A DNA stretch of 18,537 nt from an uncultured Rubrobacteraceae bacterium. GTDB taxonomy: Bacteria > Actinomycetota > Rubrobacteria > Rubrobacterales > Rubrobacteraceae. The position numbers were made by a program, and so were the translations under genes. Of the stretch, positions 1 through 7,310 are shown piece by piece; positions within the stretch are counted from its first letter, which is position 1, and every line of letters starts with the position of its first letter. The stretch spans positions 1-18,537 of the forward strand of contig CADCUW010000142.1 in assembly GCA_902805985.1 (NCBI GenBank). The letters run 5' to 3'. The notes under the pieces are model-generated. The model saw only the letters and a program-made list of their open reading frames with translations. It had not been told where the DNA came from and ran no database searches.

Positions 1-1112
1 CTTTCGGCCACGTCGCGGGCGACTTCCACGACAGAGTTCGTCTCGCGCCATACTTCGAGCTGGCGCTCGGATTCCGTCGGCTCGTCCAGGAGTAGCGCGA
101 GCGGGGCGAGGTCCCTCTCCGACCCTTCGTGTAAACCTTCCAGGAGGTCGTGGACGGCGCGGCGGGTCTCTACGATCTCGTGGGTTTTATGGTCTGTCAG
201 GGAGCCGTTCATGCCGTAGCGCTGGGCGCTCCACTTGTTCTCCTCGATCTCGCGGCTGGGCCGGATCGGTCGCAGGTCGTCCGACTCGTACTCGCGGCAG
301 AGCCTGTCGCAGAGGGCGGCGGCCAGCGTCGTCAGGGCCTCGTTGCGGCGCGGGTCCGTCTGGGCGTCGAAGGCGCGGACCTCGATCGTGCCGAGGCCGG
401 GGTGGGGGCGGACGTCCCACCAGATCTCCGACAGGGAGTCTATGGCCCCCGAACGGTGGGCGAAATCGACGTACTTGGCGTAGTTCTCCCACGTGCCGAG
501 CGGCTCCGGGAGCCCCGCGCGGTGGATGGAGCGGGCAAAGATGAGGGTGCGGCTCGAGTGCATGTCCGTCGACTCGCCCTGCCAGAAAGGCGAGTTGACC
601 GAGACGGCCAGCAGGTGGGGGACGAACTCGCGGAGCCTATCGAAGAGGTAGACCGCCTTCTCGCGGCCACCCACGGCGTAGTGGACGTGCAGGGAGAAGG
701 TGTTGTTGCGCCGGATCAACCACCCGAGCTTCGCCTTGAGGCGCTGGTAATGGGGCTTGTGGATGATCTCCTGCTCCCGCCAGTCCCCGACGGGATGCGT
801 CCCGCTCGCCCCGAGGAGCCGCCCGAGATCACCGGCGTGGCCCAGGAGTGTCCGCCTCCGGTCGAGCAGGTCACTCGCGACGCCGCCCGGCTGCGGGTGG
901 ACGCCGGTGTTGGCCTCGATCTCGCAGTCTATGAGCTCCCCGGAGAAGTGATCCTCAGGCTCCGCGGCGAGGATCTTCTGCGCGCCGCCGGCGAGCTTGA
1001 GGGTGCCAGGGTCTGCGAGCCAGAGCTCCTCCTCGGCCCCCAGAGTGCCCTCCGGGGCGCCCGTCCGGAAGGCGCTGGCCGGGATCAGGGACGGCTTCTC
1101 GGCGGTGGTCAT
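1..1112 (-). CDS. Glutamate-cysteine ligase, YbdK/GCS2 family (partial)
   Basis: The minus-strand frame opens with ATG at 1112-1110 and is still open at the window edge. It gives about 370 residues, close to the full family length, so only the C-terminal tip is missing. Near the N-terminus is a GAEEELWL motif matching the GxEEE metal/ATP-binding start of GCS2 ligases. Further on are LHVHYAVGG, VNSPFWQGESTDMHSSRT and ENYAKYVDFA, all typical of the YbdK branch. Known family role: ATP-dependent joining of glutamate and cysteine in the cytoplasm, although many YbdK members are weak or have other amine acceptors. GAAGAG lies directly before the ATG. A minus-strand TAATAT at 1162-1167 could be the -10 box. 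The gene is divergent from the CitG-like gene. The family call is firm; the exact substrate is inferred. Confidence 0.9.
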   Translation of the reverse strand, partial: MTTAEKPSLIPASAFRTGAPEGTLGAEEELWLADPGTLKLAGGAQKILAAEPEDHFSGELIDCEIEANTGVHPQPGGVASDLLDRRRTLLGHAGDLGRLLGASGTHPVGDWREQEIIHKPHYQRLKAKLGWLIRRNNTFSLHVHYAVGGREKAVYLFDRLREFVPHLLAVSVNSPFWQGESTDMHSSRTLIFARSIHRAGLPEPLGTWENYAKYVDFAHRSGAIDSLSEIWWDVRPHPGLGTIEVRAFDAQTDPRRNEALTTLAAALCDRLCREYESDDLRPIRPSREIEENKWSAQRYGMNGSLTDHKTHEIVETRRAVHDLLEGLHEGSERDLAPLALLLDEPTESERQLEVWRETNSVVEVARDVAE

Positions 1113-1161
1113 CTCTCTTCGGGGTCCTCTCTGCGCAAGGTCCTGTCTCTCGTCGCCGCGT

Positions 1162-1167
1162 ATATTA
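1162..1167 (-). promoter_or_regulatory. Possible -10 box for the GCS2 ligase gene
   Basis: TAATAT on the minus strand lies about 50 bp before the ATG at 1112. A weak GTGAAG sits 16 bp further upstream as a possible -35. Only the -10 resembles the consensus. Confidence 0.3.
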
Positions 1168-1205
1168 CCGCGTCGGAGTAACCCTTCACCCCCTCCACGG
1201 GTATG

Positions 1206-1211
1206 TAGAAT
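1206..1211 (+). promoter_or_regulatory. -10 box TAGAAT, probably driving a leaderless mRNA
   Basis: TAGAAT ends six bases before the ATG at 1218. Transcription would begin at or next to the start codon, and no Shine-Dalgarno sequence is present. No good -35 is visible (CTTCAC, 16 bp upstream, is weak). The same box-to-start geometry recurs before the genes at 12461 and 13338. Confidence 0.5.
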
Positions 1212-1217
1212 GTGCCG

Positions 1218-2105
1218 ATGGAGCAGCCGGGCAGCACACCCGTTCCGGAGAGCCTCGTCTCCCGTTCGGCCGTCACCGCGGCGACACTCGTCTTCAGCGC
1301 GCCCACGCCGGGCTCGGGCTCGCGCTACCGGGACGGGCGCGTCGCCCACGAGGCGAGGGTTCTCTCGGCGTTCGCCGCCGGGGAGGCCCACGCGCGCGCC
1401 GCGCAGAGGGGCGTGGGGGAGACGGTGCTCGGGGCGAGTCGCGCTGCGATGGACCTCGCCGGCTTCGCCGACGCCCGCGCCACGGCCTACCTGGCCCCGC
1501 TGGCCCGTGCAGCACTCCTCGGGGAGCCCTTGCGCCGCGTGCTCGGCCGTCTCGACCACGACGACATAGCGCCCTTCGTGCGGGCGCTGGATCTCGCCGG
1601 GCAGGACGCCACCCTGGCGGGCGCCCTTCGTTACGCCCTCGGGGCCGGACCTGAGACCACTTTACGCGACGCGATGCGTTTCGCCGCGAGCCGGGACGCT
1701 CTGGCCAGGGAGTACGCCCGCGGGTTCGAGGTGACGCGCGAGCTGGCGCGCCCGGCCCTGCTCTCGGCCCTCTCCCGCGCCGACTCCATCCGGGGGGTCC
1801 TCGTCCAGGCTTACCTCGAGGTCCTCTCGGAAGTCCCGGACTTCGACGTCGCCGCCCGCGCCGGGCGCGGGGAGGCCGAGGACGTGGCCAGGATGGCCAA
1901 GGGCGTGCTCAAGGCCGGCGGCGTCCACTCGCGCCGGGGCCTCGAAGGCATCGCCAACCTCGACGGTCTCCTGCGCGCGGACGGACGACTCATGCCGACC
2001 GCCACCGAGCCGCCCGTAATCGCCGCCGCCTTTCTCGTCGCCCTGGAGTACGGCCCCGACGCTTTGAACCACCGTCTGAGGCCCGCCACCGGCAGGACCC
2101 GTTAG
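1218..2105 (+). CDS. CitG-like (triphosphoribosyl-dephospho-CoA synthase family) protein
   Basis: This protein is 295 aa from ATG 1218; an in-frame GTG lies two codons earlier. Several blocks recall the CitG/MJ1000-like family: TAYLAPLARAALLG (family NTxLGxxLLLAPLA), TLRDAMRFAASRDALAREYA (family TLxEAMxxAxxRDxIAxQY), then an ARAGRGEAEDVARMA stretch followed by a GGVHSRRGLEGIANLD segment. CitG uses ATP and dephospho-CoA to build the citrate-lyase prosthetic-group precursor. The usual C-terminal NPGTTADL block is replaced here by LMPTATEPPVIAA, and no citrate lyase or malonate decarboxylase gene is nearby, so the enzyme activity is doubtful. The start is supported by the TAGAAT box six bases upstream. 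Next to it are the divergent GCS2 ligase and, downstream, cbiX with its own promoter. Confidence 0.6.
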   Translation: MEQPGSTPVPESLVSRSAVTAATLVFSAPTPGSGSRYRDGRVAHEARVLSAFAAGEAHARAAQRGVGETVLGASRAAMDLAGFADARATAYLAPLARAALLGEPLRRVLGRLDHDDIAPFVRALDLAGQDATLAGALRYALGAGPETTLRDAMRFAASRDALAREYARGFEVTRELARPALLSALSRADSIRGVLVQAYLEVLSEVPDFDVAARAGRGEAEDVARMAKGVLKAGGVHSRRGLEGIANLDGLLRADGRLMPTATEPPVIAAAFLVALEYGPDALNHRLRPATGRTR

Positions 2106-2160
2106 GCCGGCAACCGCCCGCCCTGCGGCAGCTCCCACATCGGGCCCCTGACCTTGAGGT

Positions 2161-2166
2161 TAGAAT
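2161..2166 (+). promoter_or_regulatory. -10 box TAGAAT upstream of cbiX
   Basis: TAGAAT sits in the short gap after the CitG-like gene. The transcript would start near 2173, leaving a leader of about 30 nt that contains AGGAGG (2188-2193) before the TTG at 2203. No convincing -35 is seen. Confidence 0.45.
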
Positions 2167-2202
2167 CCCCGCAGGTTGTCTACGAAGAGGAGGCCCAAGG
2201 CC

Positions 2203-2961
2203 TTGAGAGCGCTCATCATCGTCGGGCACGGCTCGCACCTGAACGAGGATTCCAGCCTGCCGGTCTACGAGCACGCGGCCCGCATCCGGGAGACCGGCGA
2301 GTTCGACGAGGTCGTCGAGTGTTTCTGGAAGGAGGAGCCTTCCATGAGGCACGTGCTCGACACCGTGGAGTCCGAAGAGGTCTTCGTCGTGCCGGCCTTT
2401 ATCTCCGAGGGGTACTTTACCCAGCAGGTCATACCCAGGGAGCTCGGCCTCGACGGCGACGTCACCAGGATAGGAGACAAGACCGTCCGGTACGCCGGAC
2501 CTCTAGGCACCTTCGAGGGGATGCCGGACGTGATCCTCGAGCGGGTCGAGGATCTGATGCGGGGTAGGGAGACGAAGGGGAGGACCGCGCTCGTGCTGCT
2601 CGGGCACGGGACAGACCTCAACAAGAACTCGGGCGGTGTGATCTACCTGAACGCCCGGCGCATCGGTGAGCGGGACCTCTACGACGAGGTCGGCGTCGGC
2701 TTCCTGGACCAGGAGCCCGAGATCGGCTCCGTGGTCGAGAACGCGGACGCCGACGACGTGATCCTCATCCCCGTCTTTATCGCCGAAGGCTGGCACACGC
2801 GCGAGACGATCCCCGAAGACCTCGGCCTTACCGGCGAGGTGACGCACATGGACGGCAAACGGGTCTTCTACGGTGCCCCCGTCGGCACCCATCCCTCGAT
2901 GGCGAACCTGATCGTCGCCCGCGCCCGCGAGACGGAGCAGAGGACGAACCAGGTTGTCTGA
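2203..2961 (+). CDS. cbiX: Two-domain CbiX-type chelatase-like protein
   Basis: The protein is 252 aa with two tandem CbiX repeats. The first begins RALIIVGHGSHLNEDS, with metal-ligand His at residue 9. The second begins TALVLLGHGTDLNKNS, with His near residue 135. Each carries the later VVPAFISEG or LIPVFIAEG strand. Known family role: insertion of Co or Ni into sirohydrochlorin, or Fe in related enzymes, in the cytoplasm. TTG 2203 is preferred because AGGAGG (2188-2193) lies nine bases upstream and the protein then starts directly on the first beta-strand. An in-frame TTG at 2176 would add nine basic residues. The downstream Fe-S-like gene overlaps this stop by eight bases, so the two are translated together. 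The arrangement resembles Deinococcus radiodurans DR2241, where similar domains form one chain. The true substrate is unknown. Confidence 0.85.
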   Translation: MRALIIVGHGSHLNEDSSLPVYEHAARIRETGEFDEVVECFWKEEPSMRHVLDTVESEEVFVVPAFISEGYFTQQVIPRELGLDGDVTRIGDKTVRYAGPLGTFEGMPDVILERVEDLMRGRETKGRTALVLLGHGTDLNKNSGGVIYLNARRIGERDLYDEVGVGFLDQEPEIGSVVENADADDVILIPVFIAEGWHTRETIPEDLGLTGEVTHMDGKRVFYGAPVGTHPSMANLIVARARETEQRTNQVV

Positions 2962-3781
2962 GACGGCCCACGAAGCGCCCGGCGCGACCGAAGCGTCCGC
3001 GGCCCGCGAATCATTCGCCTCGTGGGTGGATGAGGCGGGCGGCGAGGGACGTGCCTTCGGCCAGGTCCGGGTAACCGGCACGGGGGATGGGGGCTACGTC
3101 CTCCATCACGCCGGGGACACCCGGGCGTCGGGGTTGGACGTCCACGAGAACCCGCGGGCGGCGCGTGAGATCTCCAAGACCACCGGGGCCGGCGAGTACC
3201 GGCCGCTCAAGAGCTCCCCTAACCTGCGGCGCGGGTGGGAGTTGCGCCTCCCGGATGCCCGCGACCTCGCCATCGCGATGAACCTCCTCTACCCTGCGGG
3301 CCTAGTCCACTGGCACCTCTACCGGGAGGGCCGGCTCCAGACGACGAGCTACCGGGAGAACGCCGCCCGCCAGAGCGGCATCTACAAGAGGGTCCAGCGC
3401 CTCTCCGACGAGGGCGTCCAGGACGCCGCCCGCGCCTGCTGCGAGGACGCCGTGTGCCTCAAGAAGACCCTCTGGGATGTGGATGGTGAGACGCCGCTCG
3501 CGATGGAGCGGGGTGAGGGTGAGATCCCCTGCCCCGAGCCTTGCAGCGTGTTCGTCTCTTTCGCCCGCCGCGTCCGGCTCTTCGAGCGTGAGAAGAAGCG
3601 CGACCTCGACGCCATCGGCCTCTCTCCTTCCGAGAAGGAGGACCTCGCGGCCCTCGTCGAGGCCGCCGCAACGGGCTGCGTTGACTTCGCCCGCGAGGCG
3701 GAGTTCGAGAAGCCCCTCAACGAGCGCAGGATGCGCTATCGCAGGCTCACCCTGGCGCCGAAACTGCGCCCCGACGGGTAG
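2954..3781 (+). CDS. DR2241-like C-terminal / putative 4Fe-4S protein, CbiX partner
   Basis: The protein is 275 aa from TTG 2954, with AGAGGA about nine bases upstream and an eight-base overlap with the CbiX stop. The central and C-terminal parts hold a Cys cluster: ARACCEDAVC (C162, C163, C168) and EIPCPEPCS (C193, C197), with one more Cys at 242. The spacing suits a 4Fe-4S site. A preceding segment (about 80-160) contains SPNLRRGWELRLP and MNLLYPAGLVHWHLY. From memory, D. radiodurans DR2241 has two chelatase domains followed by a stabilising domain and a 4Fe-4S domain in one polypeptide. This gene looks like the second half of that protein made separately. A role in redox-linked tetrapyrrole metal chelation, together with the upstream protein, is inferred. 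The residue pattern is seen directly. Confidence 0.7.
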   Translation: MSETAHEAPGATEASAARESFASWVDEAGGEGRAFGQVRVTGTGDGGYVLHHAGDTRASGLDVHENPRAAREISKTTGAGEYRPLKSSPNLRRGWELRLPDARDLAIAMNLLYPAGLVHWHLYREGRLQTTSYRENAARQSGIYKRVQRLSDEGVQDAARACCEDAVCLKKTLWDVDGETPLAMERGEGEIPCPEPCSVFVSFARRVRLFEREKKRDLDAIGLSPSEKEDLAALVEAAATGCVDFAREAEFEKPLNERRMRYRRLTLAPKLRPDG

Positions 3782-3789
3782 TACGTCGC

Positions 3790-3817
3790 CCCCGGCTGGT
3801 TTGTTTTCCCGCCGGGG
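3790..3817 (+). other. GC-rich hairpin after the chelatase pair
   Basis: CCCCGGC (3790-3796) and GCCGGGG (3811-3817) form a 7-bp perfect stem around a T-rich 14-base loop. No U-tract follows, so it is a weak terminator candidate. The loop holds the -35 half of the sigma-B-like promoter described next, so the two signals overlap. Confidence 0.3.
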
Positions 3818-3828
3818 TGAACGGGTAT
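3803..3828 (+). promoter_or_regulatory. Sigma-B/sigma-F type stress promoter
   Basis: GTTT (3803-3806) is followed after 16 bases by GGGTAT (3823-3828). This matches the known general-stress promoter pattern GTTT-N14-17-GGGTAT of sigma-B and mycobacterial SigF. A second GGTTT overlaps at 3798-3802. Transcription would start near 3836, giving a leader of about 33 nt that carries GGAGG before the ATG at 3869. The downstream product is a BON-domain protein, a common stress-regulon type. Confidence 0.55.
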
Positions 3829-3868
3829 CACCCAGAGAACAATCTCGGAACAACACGGAGGTCGACTT

Positions 3869-4564
3869 ATGCCGAAAAAGAGAACGGGCGCCAAGCTGGG
3901 CGCCAAGGCCGGTGCGAGGCTCGCCCCCGGTGCCGGCAAGCTGGCCGGCAAGGCCGCGCTGAGGGCCGGGAAGGGCCAGGCGAAGCTCGCCCGGGCGGCC
4001 ATGAGCCCGAAGGAGCCTTTCTCGTCCCGCTTCTTCAAGTACAGCCTCTTCGCGCTCGCGGGCTTCACCATAGGCGCGATCCTGGCCCGCTCCAAGTCCG
4101 ATGGCGATAGTGCTTCCTCGTCCTTCACCGGCACTACCGGGCAGCACACGCCGGACCCCGCGAGTCCCGCGGGCCAGCGTGGCGAGACCTGGGGCAGCGG
4201 CACGCCCACGGGCACGGCCGGCGGCGGTGCCACCGCGGCCCACCAGCGCCCCGACGACCCAAACCGCACCGGGGCCGAGCGCGACTACTCCGACCCCTCG
4301 TCCGGGCCCCTGATCGGTGAGCACCACCGCGGCAGCGTCGCTGGCGTGGGCGAGGCCCAGGAAGAGCTCGAGCAGCGCATCCGCACGCGCATAGGCGAAG
4401 ACCCAAGGACCGCGAGCCTGCCGAGGATCAACATCGAAGTAACCGACGGCGTCGCCGAACTCCGCGGCCCCGCCCCTTCCCAAGAGGCGCGAGAGGCCGC
4501 CGGCGAGATCGCCGCAGACGTGGAGGGCGTCACCGAGGTGCGCAACCTCATCGTCGTCAGCTAG
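3869..4564 (+). CDS. Membrane-anchored BON-domain protein
   Basis: The protein is 231 aa. Residues 1-45 are Lys/Ala/Gly-rich, with repeated GAKLGAKAGARLAPGAGK-like units. One transmembrane segment lies at about 55-73 (FFKYSLFALAGFTIGAILA). Residues 75-160 form a low-complexity Gly/Thr/Pro/Ser linker. A C-terminal BON domain (about 165-231) contains NIEVTDGVAELRG and VEGVTEVRNLIVV. BON domains, as in OsmY, bind membranes or lipids and are linked to osmotic and envelope stress. The basic N-terminus before the membrane segment predicts N-in, C-out topology. GGAGG precedes ATG 3869 by a suitable distance. A sigma-B-like promoter lies upstream and a strong terminator follows, so it is probably a single-gene stress transcript. 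The molecular function is not known. Confidence 0.8.
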   Translation: MPKKRTGAKLGAKAGARLAPGAGKLAGKAALRAGKGQAKLARAAMSPKEPFSSRFFKYSLFALAGFTIGAILARSKSDGDSASSSFTGTTGQHTPDPASPAGQRGETWGSGTPTGTAGGGATAAHQRPDDPNRTGAERDYSDPSSGPLIGEHHRGSVAGVGEAQEELEQRIRTRIGEDPRTASLPRINIEVTDGVAELRGPAPSQEAREAAGEIAADVEGVTEVRNLIVVS

Positions 4565-4600
4565 ATCAAGGCTCCAAGGCTTTGGGCTAGAGGTTTTTCG

Positions 4601-4633
4601 GGCCGGTCGGTGTCGCCGACCGGCCTTCTCTCT
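4601..4633 (+). terminator. Rho-independent-like terminator after the BON gene
   Basis: A perfect 10-bp stem, GGCCGGTCGG (4601-4610) with CCGACCGGCC (4616-4625), closes a five-base loop. A pyrimidine run TTCTCTCT follows. It sits 36 bases after the BON stop and faces the converging phosphomannomutase gene. Confidence 0.75.
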
Positions 4634-4704
4634 GCGCTTGTTCTGCGGGATGAGAGCGCGTCAGGCGGCCCCCTCGTACCTTAGAGACCTTGAGAACCTG
4701 GTAC

Positions 4705-6060
4705 CTACCCTCGTATAAGTCCCAGGACCTCGTCGCGGCGGCGTTTGAGGGTTTCCTGATCGCTTGCCTCCAAGTTCAAGCGGAGGAGGGGTTCGGTGTT
4801 GGAGGCTCTGAGGTTGAACCACCAGTCGCCGAAGTCCACGGTGAGGCCGTCGAGGTGGTCTATCTTGACGCCCTCGTCTTCGGAGAAGTGGTCTTCGACG
4901 TTCTGGACGGTGGCATCCTGGTCCTCGACCTCGGAGTTGATCTCGCCGGAGCGGACGTACGGGTCTATGGGGGTGATGAGGTCCGAGATCGGGCCGTCCT
5001 GGCGGCCGACGAGTTCGGCTACGGTGAGCATCGCTATGATGCCCGAGTCGGCGAAGAAGTTGTCCCTGAAGTAGAAGTGAGCCGAGTGCTCGCCCCCGAA
5101 GGCGGCGTCGCGCTCGCGCATCTGGGGCTTGATAATTGAGTGACCGGCCTTGGTCCGGACCGGCCTGCCGCCCTCGCGCCGGACGAGCTCGGGGAACGCC
5201 TTGGAGCAGACCGCGCTGTAGATGATGGTCGCCCCCGGCTCCTTCTCCAACACGTTCTTGGCTATGAGGGCCGCGAGCACGTCCCCGTCGATGGTCTCGC
5301 CCTTCTCGTTCACGATAAAGCAGCGGTCGGCGTCCCCGTCGAAGGCCACGCCAAAGTCCGCGTTCTCCTCGCGCACGCGCCCCTGGAGGTCCTTTACGTT
5401 CTCCGGCTCTATGGGGTTCGGGGGGTGGTTCGGGAAAGAGCCGTCAAGCTCGAAGAACATCGGGACGTACTCGAACGGGAGCCTCTCGAAGATGGGGGGG
5501 AGCATCTTTCCGGCCATGCCGTTGCCGGCGTCCACCACGATCTTGAGCGGCCTCAGGCCGTCGGTGTCGATAAAGCCCAGGCAATGCTCCGCGTAGTCCT
5601 CGGCGATGTCCATCTGCTCGACCGAGCCGGGGTACTCCGCGGCCTTGGGGAGTTTCTCCGAGGTGATGAGGTCCCGGATCTGGCCGATGCCCGACTCCCC
5701 GGAGAGCGCGATGGCCTTCTCCCGGCACAGCTTGAAGCCGTTGTAGTTCTTCGGGTTGTGGGAGGCCGTGATCATGGCCCCGCCCGGCTCCTCGAGATGC
5801 CCCACGGCGAAGTACAGCGCGTCTGTCGAGACCATCCCGAGGCTGAGCACGTCGGCCCCGGCCTCGGTGACGCCCTCGATAAACGCCGCCTGCAAGTCCT
5901 CCCCCGAGAGGCGCATGTCGCGGGCGACGACGACCCGGGAGCCGGAGAGGCCCAGGTGGTTGACGAACGCCCGCCCGATGTCCCTCGCGAGGTCCTCGTC
6001 GAGCTGCTCCGGGTACGTCCCCCGGATGTCGTAGGCCTTGAATATCGACTCGTCGATCAT
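4705..6060 (-). CDS. manB: Phosphomannomutase/phosphoglucomutase
   Basis: The protein is 451 aa, the normal length for bacterial alpha-D-phosphohexomutases. All four signatures are present: the phosphoserine loop TASHNP (Ser100), metal loop DGDADR (Asp241/243/245), sugar loop GEHSAH (about 323-328) and phosphate loop RASNTEPLLRLN (about 418-429). The N-terminus FKAYDIRGTYP is typical. It interconverts mannose-6-P and mannose-1-P, or the glucose equivalents, feeding GDP-mannose, glycan and cell-wall synthesis in the cytoplasm. The start ATG at 6060 has GGAG almost adjacent and GAGGAG further upstream. It is divergent from the CPBP protease transcript and convergent with the BON gene. The mannose versus glucose preference cannot be read from sequence. 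Confidence 0.95.
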   Translation of the reverse strand: MIDESIFKAYDIRGTYPEQLDEDLARDIGRAFVNHLGLSGSRVVVARDMRLSGEDLQAAFIEGVTEAGADVLSLGMVSTDALYFAVGHLEEPGGAMITASHNPKNYNGFKLCREKAIALSGESGIGQIRDLITSEKLPKAAEYPGSVEQMDIAEDYAEHCLGFIDTDGLRPLKIVVDAGNGMAGKMLPPIFERLPFEYVPMFFELDGSFPNHPPNPIEPENVKDLQGRVREENADFGVAFDGDADRCFIVNEKGETIDGDVLAALIAKNVLEKEPGATIIYSAVCSKAFPELVRREGGRPVRTKAGHSIIKPQMRERDAAFGGEHSAHFYFRDNFFADSGIIAMLTVAELVGRQDGPISDLITPIDPYVRSGEINSEVEDQDATVQNVEDHFSEDEGVKIDHLDGLTVDFGDWWFNLRASNTEPLLRLNLEASDQETLKRRRDEVLGLIRG

Positions 6061-6116
6061 CTCCTACCCCTGGGCTCCTCTTGTACGCGGAACGGCCGGC
6101 CAATTTTGGCTTCCGG

Positions 6117-6122
6117 TACAAT
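6117..6122 (+). promoter_or_regulatory. -10 box TACAAT before the CPBP gene
   Basis: TACAAT is followed eight bases later by an ATG (6131) that opens a 13-codon ORF. The transcript would begin at or next to that ATG. No standard -35 is visible. It is the only promoter-like signal before the envelope gene run. Confidence 0.45.
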
Positions 6123-6130
6123 ACCGTCTT

Positions 6131-6172
6131 ATGATCCCTCCTGCAGCGCCGCCCCTCCGACCCCGCCGCTAG
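6131..6172 (+). CDS. Possible proline-rich leader peptide
   Basis: A 13-codon ORF encodes MIPPAAPPLRPRR, starts eight bases after a -10 box and ends with TAG seven bases before the GTG of the CPBP gene. Five of 13 residues are proline, in two PP pairs, a composition known to slow ribosomes. It could couple translation to the downstream gene, which has no Shine-Dalgarno sequence of its own. A one-base shift at its end would instead join it to the CPBP frame, so a frameshift or sequencing error is the main alternative. Confidence 0.25.
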   Translation: MIPPAAPPLRPRR

Positions 6173-6179
6173 CCGCGCC

Positions 6180-6728
6180 GTGGGCCCCCGCTTCGTCCGT
6201 CTCGCCGCCGTCTTCTACGGCCTCCTCGTCGTCGCGGCGGCCGTCTGGTCCGGCCTGCGCGGGATAGACCTGCCCATCCTCGGTCAGCACCCGGCGACGG
6301 GCTTGCTCCTGGGACTTGCGACCGCTGCGGGGACCGTCTCGGCGTCGCTGCTCGCGTACCGCCTGGTCCCGATCTCGCGCAAGCTGGCCGAGGAGCTCGC
6401 CCCGACCCTCGTGGACGGGACGGACCGGGCCGGACTTCTGCTCCTCGCCCTGTTCTCGGGCGTCGGGGAGGAGGTCTTCTTTCGCGGGGCGGTGCAGCAG
6501 GAGTTCGGGATCTTGATCTCCTCGGTCGTCTTCGGCCTGGCGCACGTAGGCCCCGACCGCCGGTACCTGCTCTGGACCGCCTGGGCCGTCCTCGCGGGCG
6601 TTATCTTCGGGCTTCTCTTCGAGGCCACCGGCGGCCTGCTCGCGCCCGTCACGGCGCACGCCGCCCACAACGCGGCCACGCTCCTGATGTGGAAACGCTC
6701 CAGGGAGCGCGGACCGGAGGCCCCGTGA
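6180..6728 (+). CDS. CPBP family intramembrane metalloprotease
   Basis: The protein is 182 aa from GTG 6180, with about five hydrophobic segments. The CPBP (Abi) active-site motifs are in order: EEVFFRG (Glu97, Glu98, Arg102), FGLAH (His122) and HAAHN (His160, Asn164). Members are membrane-embedded proteases that, in eukaryotes, mature prenylated proteins. Bacterial roles include bacteriocin self-immunity and signalling, and the substrate here is unknown. The start is uncertain because no Shine-Dalgarno sequence precedes GTG and TGA closes the frame 48 bases upstream. A short leader ORF overlaps that gap. The next gene starts inside the TGA stop (GTGA), so the two are coupled. This is the shorter of two CPBP proteins in the window. 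Confidence 0.85.
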   Translation: MGPRFVRLAAVFYGLLVVAAAVWSGLRGIDLPILGQHPATGLLLGLATAAGTVSASLLAYRLVPISRKLAEELAPTLVDGTDRAGLLLLALFSGVGEEVFFRGAVQQEFGILISSVVFGLAHVGPDRRYLLWTAWAVLAGVIFGLLFEATGGLLAPVTAHAAHNAATLLMWKRSRERGPEAP

Positions 6729-7291
6729 GCGGCCTCCCCGACACCACCCGGTCGAAGCCACGCCGCAGAAGCCCTGTCCCCTGGTATGCCGTGGCCTCCC
6801 TGCTGCTTGGCGCCGTCGCGGTAGCCGTCATCTCCGGCGGCTCCGGCGGAGACGAGAATCCAGAGCCCGGTGAGGAGGTCTACGCGGGCGTCCAGGACGT
6901 CGCCGCCAGCACCAAAGACGTCCCGTTCCCCCGGTCCGACGCTTCGAGTTTCGGCGTTGGGACGTCCGCGGTTCGCGTATACCTGCGAGTCGAGGACGTG
7001 CCCGTGGCGGGGAGGATGTTCGCCACGGTCGAGCGCACCGGGAGGTCCTCCGCGTTCTCGGCGCTCCTCGGGAGCTCCGGCGTCCGGGCGGAAGACGGGG
7101 GGGAGGGGCGGCTCTCTGTCTCCGAAGATGGGGCGTCCGGCGTGGTCTCGTTCGTCGTGCGGGCGACGGATGGGGGGGCATTGCCGGCGGGCGGGTACGG
7201 CGTCGAGGTGCGGTTCCGTTCCGCGGGAGATGGGGGGACGGGGCGGCTCGCGGCCAGAAAATACTTCGAGATCCGGGACCCACAGGACTAG
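6725..7291 (+). CDS. Single-pass membrane protein, unknown extracytoplasmic domain
   Basis: The protein is 188 aa from GTG 6725, which overlaps the upstream TGA as GTGA. GGAGG lies just before it, making this a better start than the ATG at 6689. A basic stretch (KPRRRSPV) precedes one hydrophobic segment, PWYAVASLLLGAVAVAVISG, at about residues 18-37. The remainder is predicted outside the cell, with a Gly/Glu-rich linker and a beta-rich domain (VRVYLRVEDVPVAGRMFATVER, then GYGVEVRF and KYFEIRD). The strand pattern looks Ig-like, but I recognise no family. Coupling to the CPBP protease suggests a partner, regulator or substrate; that is inference. Confidence 0.7.
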   Translation: MSGLPDTTRSKPRRRSPVPWYAVASLLLGAVAVAVISGGSGGDENPEPGEEVYAGVQDVAASTKDVPFPRSDASSFGVGTSAVRVYLRVEDVPVAGRMFATVERTGRSSAFSALLGSSGVRAEDGGEGRLSVSEDGASGVVSFVVRATDGGALPAGGYGVEVRFRSAGDGGTGRLAARKYFEIRDPQD

Positions 7292-7310
7292 TACACCTCC
7301 GCTTTTCCGA

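Noticed and set aside
3302..4483. 393-codon minus-strand open frame
   Set aside because: It spans two well-supported plus-strand genes and their promoter, and its sequence is low-complexity shadow.
5140..6267. 375-codon open frame opposite phosphomannomutase
   Set aside because: It is antisense to a gene with all active-site motifs and shows only Arg/Asp/Val-rich shadow composition typical of GC-rich DNA.
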